Origin: Paraglaciecola chathamensis S18K6
GTDB taxonomy: Bacteria; Pseudomonadota; Gammaproteobacteria; Enterobacterales; Alteromonadaceae
Assembly: GCA_000314955.1 (NCBI GenBank)
Contig: BAEM01000006.1
Location: 62,001-126,000, forward strand
Direction of reading: 5' to 3'
Length of the DNA: 64,000 nt
In this document: positions 62,037-64,000 of the stretch, piece after piece
How positions within the stretch are numbered: position 1 is the stretch's first letter
Layout: each line of letters starts with the position of its first letter
Notes under the pieces: model-generated
The model's input: the letters and a program-made list of their open reading frames with translations, nothing else
Told to the model about the DNA's origin: nothing
Database searches by the model: none
Position numbers and translations under genes: made by a program

Positions 62037-62675
62037 ATGATAAAAATTATCCCTGCACTATTTGCATTTACTGTGCTTACTGGGTGCCAAAGCGCCTACT
62101 ATGCCGCTTGGGAAAAGGTAGGAGTTGAAAAGCGCGATATCATGGTTGATCGCGTTGAAGATGCCAAAGAATCCCAAGAAGATGCTCAACAACAGTTTAG
62201 CGATGCACTAGAACAATTCACGCATTTGATGAATTACGACGGTGGTGAATTGCAAGATGTTTACGAAGAGCTAAAAGACCAATACGAAGAAAGTAACCAA
62301 GCGGCCACTGAAGTCACTAAACGGATTAATAAAGTGCAAAGCGTAGCCGATGCGTTATTTGATGAGTGGGAAACTGAGCTTGATAAATACAGTAACCCAG
62401 ATCTGCGCCGCGAAAGCGCCAATAAATTAAAAGACACCCAGCGCCGCTACGCTAGCCTGCTTAAAAGCATGCGTAAAGCGGAAGCTAAAATGGAGCCGGT
62501 TTTATCTGCACTACAAGACAACGTACTGTATTTAAAACATAACCTAAATGCGACCGCAATAGGGGCGTTACAAAGTGAATTTAATGGCGTTAAAAATGAT
62601 ATTAACCAGCTAATTGCTGAAATGAATAACGCCATTAAAGAATCGAACGCGTTTATCTCGAGTATGCGAGACTAA
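62037..62675 (+). CDS. DUF2959 family lipoprotein
   Basis: 212 residues. The N-terminus ends in a lipobox (LTGC at 14-17), so it is a lipoprotein. The remainder is almost wholly helical and coiled (DAKESQEDAQQQFSDALEQF, KLKDTQRRYASLLKSMRKAE), matching DUF2959. Function unknown; an envelope structural role is inferred. Confidence 0.88.
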   Translation: MIKIIPALFAFTVLTGCQSAYYAAWEKVGVEKRDIMVDRVEDAKESQEDAQQQFSDALEQFTHLMNYDGGELQDVYEELKDQYEESNQAATEVTKRINKVQSVADALFDEWETELDKYSNPDLRRESANKLKDTQRRYASLLKSMRKAEAKMEPVLSALQDNVLYLKHNLNATAIGALQSEFNGVKNDINQLIAEMNNAIKESNAFISSMRD

Positions 62676-62689
62676 TTCGTTTTCATACG

Positions 62690-63592
62690 CTACGCAGGCG
62701 ATTGGGGGTCTTCCTCGTCGACCTGCGTAAAACTCTCTTCTGCTTCCTCGTGAAAAAACACTTCAATAACGTGGGTTAACTCCGCCCCGAGCAATACCAC
62801 AATCCAAGATAAATATACCCAGACGAACAAGATAGGTATAACCGCCATTGCACCATAAATCATTTGATACGATGGAAAGTGAGTGATGTAAAACGAGAAA
62901 CCTTTCTTCGACAATTCAAACAATAATGCCCCCATAAACGCACCAACAAGGGCGTGACGAGGGTTAATTCGTTTGTTTGGAACAATCATATAAATAATAA
63001 AGAACGCACATACCGATGCTATAAACGGCACGATTTTAAGCATGGCAGTGGTTGCGCCCATCGTATATGCCTCTGCGGAGTTCGCAAACGCCACTAGATA
63101 AGAGCTCATGATCACACTCAAGCCAATTAACAGCGGCCCAAGCGTAAGGATCATCCAGTAAATAGCGAAGGTAAAAATGATCGGGCGTTCGCTTTTCGCC
63201 TGCCATATGCGGTTTAAGGTTTTATCAATATTTGAGATAAGCAGTAAAGCCACCACCACTAAAGATAAAATGCCTATCGCGCCCATTTTTGACGCATTCC
63301 CTACAAACTCGGCCACATAACCTTGAATTTGATCGCCCGAGGTAGGAATAAAATTACCGAAAATGAGCGCCTCTATATCACCACGCACTTCTGAAAACGC
63401 AGGAAAGGCCGACAAGATGGTGAAGAACACCATAATAAACGGCACCAAAGATAATAAAGACACATAAGCTAAGTGCCCTGCAGATACGGTAATTCCGTCT
63501 CGCTGGCAGTGACTTACAAACATACGAGCAAAAATATTCGCTTTGGGTAACCAGCGCCTGAATAGATCCGATAGGATAACTTTGGGCTCCAT
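62690..63592 (-). CDS. yihY: YihY/UPF0761 inner-membrane protein
   Basis: 300 residues with six membrane helices. Features: GITVSAGHLAYVSLLSLVPFIMVFF, NIDKTLNRIWQAKSERP, and YMIVPNKRINPRHALVGAFMGALLFELSK, typical of the family once misnamed RNase BN. Acidic C-terminus. Role in envelope biology is not settled. Separate from metF, 34 bp away. Confidence 0.93.
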   Translation of the reverse strand: MEPKVILSDLFRRWLPKANIFARMFVSHCQRDGITVSAGHLAYVSLLSLVPFIMVFFTILSAFPAFSEVRGDIEALIFGNFIPTSGDQIQGYVAEFVGNASKMGAIGILSLVVVALLLISNIDKTLNRIWQAKSERPIIFTFAIYWMILTLGPLLIGLSVIMSSYLVAFANSAEAYTMGATTAMLKIVPFIASVCAFFIIYMIVPNKRINPRHALVGAFMGALLFELSKKGFSFYITHFPSYQMIYGAMAVIPILFVWVYLSWIVVLLGAELTHVIEVFFHEEAEESFTQVDEEDPQSPA

Positions 63593-63626
63593 ATATTTCC
63601 TTTTTACAGCAGGTTAGCAATATTGC

Positions 63627-64000
<374 letters not shown>

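Overview
The window looks like a chromosome segment of a marine gammaproteobacterium of the Alteromonadales (Alteromonas/Paraglaciecola/Glaciecola type). The evidence is the hemCDXY order, a secreted class II cAMP phosphodiesterase next to it, many TonB-dependent receptors, a Na+/solute symporter, and the metF / yihY / DUF2959 / pip / dtd / YiiD-like backbone at the right edge. Genus is an inference. I see no CRISPR array, insertion sequence, rRNA or integrase.

Layout. 1-6.1 kb: tail of a YHS protein, a GNAT enzyme, hemC-hemD-hemX-hemY and a cpdP-like phosphodiesterase. 6.2-15.8 kb: a sugar-osmolyte locus (ROK regulator, glycerate 2-kinase, Na+ symporter and TonB receptor on the minus strand; a GH63 mannosylglycerate/glucosylglycerate hydrolase and an AGE-family mannose isomerase on the plus strand). 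Together these form a near-complete route from mannosylglycerate (digeneaside of red algae) to fructose and 2-phosphoglycerate. 15.9-17.3 kb: a PhoX-type phosphatase. 17.5-18.2 kb: tRNA-Arg(CCG) followed by three tandem units of about 187 bp, each ending in a copy of a tRNA 3' end and carrying hairpins with compensatory changes.

18.2-59 kb is accessory in character: an orphan ORF, a siderophore-type TonB receptor, an Lrp regulator, a 2-hydroxyacid dehydrogenase and a cupin; a czcI-C-B-A heavy-metal efflux operon; then an amine/amide catabolic region (M20 amidohydrolase, two aldehyde dehydrogenases, two FAD oxidoreductases, a peptide/opine-type ABC importer with fused ATPases, a HAD protein, a class III aminotransferase and a D-malate/tartrate dehydrogenase-like enzyme) whose substrate I cannot name. 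Next comes a second metal locus, all on the minus strand: czcC-B-A, a BlaI-type repressor with an M56 peptidase, a HupE / membrane-anchor / DUF4198 module, an acyltransferase-like membrane protein, and CopC-CopD.

59.2-64 kb returns to conserved backbone: a GNAT-thioesterase fusion, dtd, pip, a small membrane protein, a DUF2959 lipoprotein, yihY and a partial metF. The most notable observations are the probable mannosylglycerate utilisation locus and the tRNA-tail tandem repeat with covarying hairpins.
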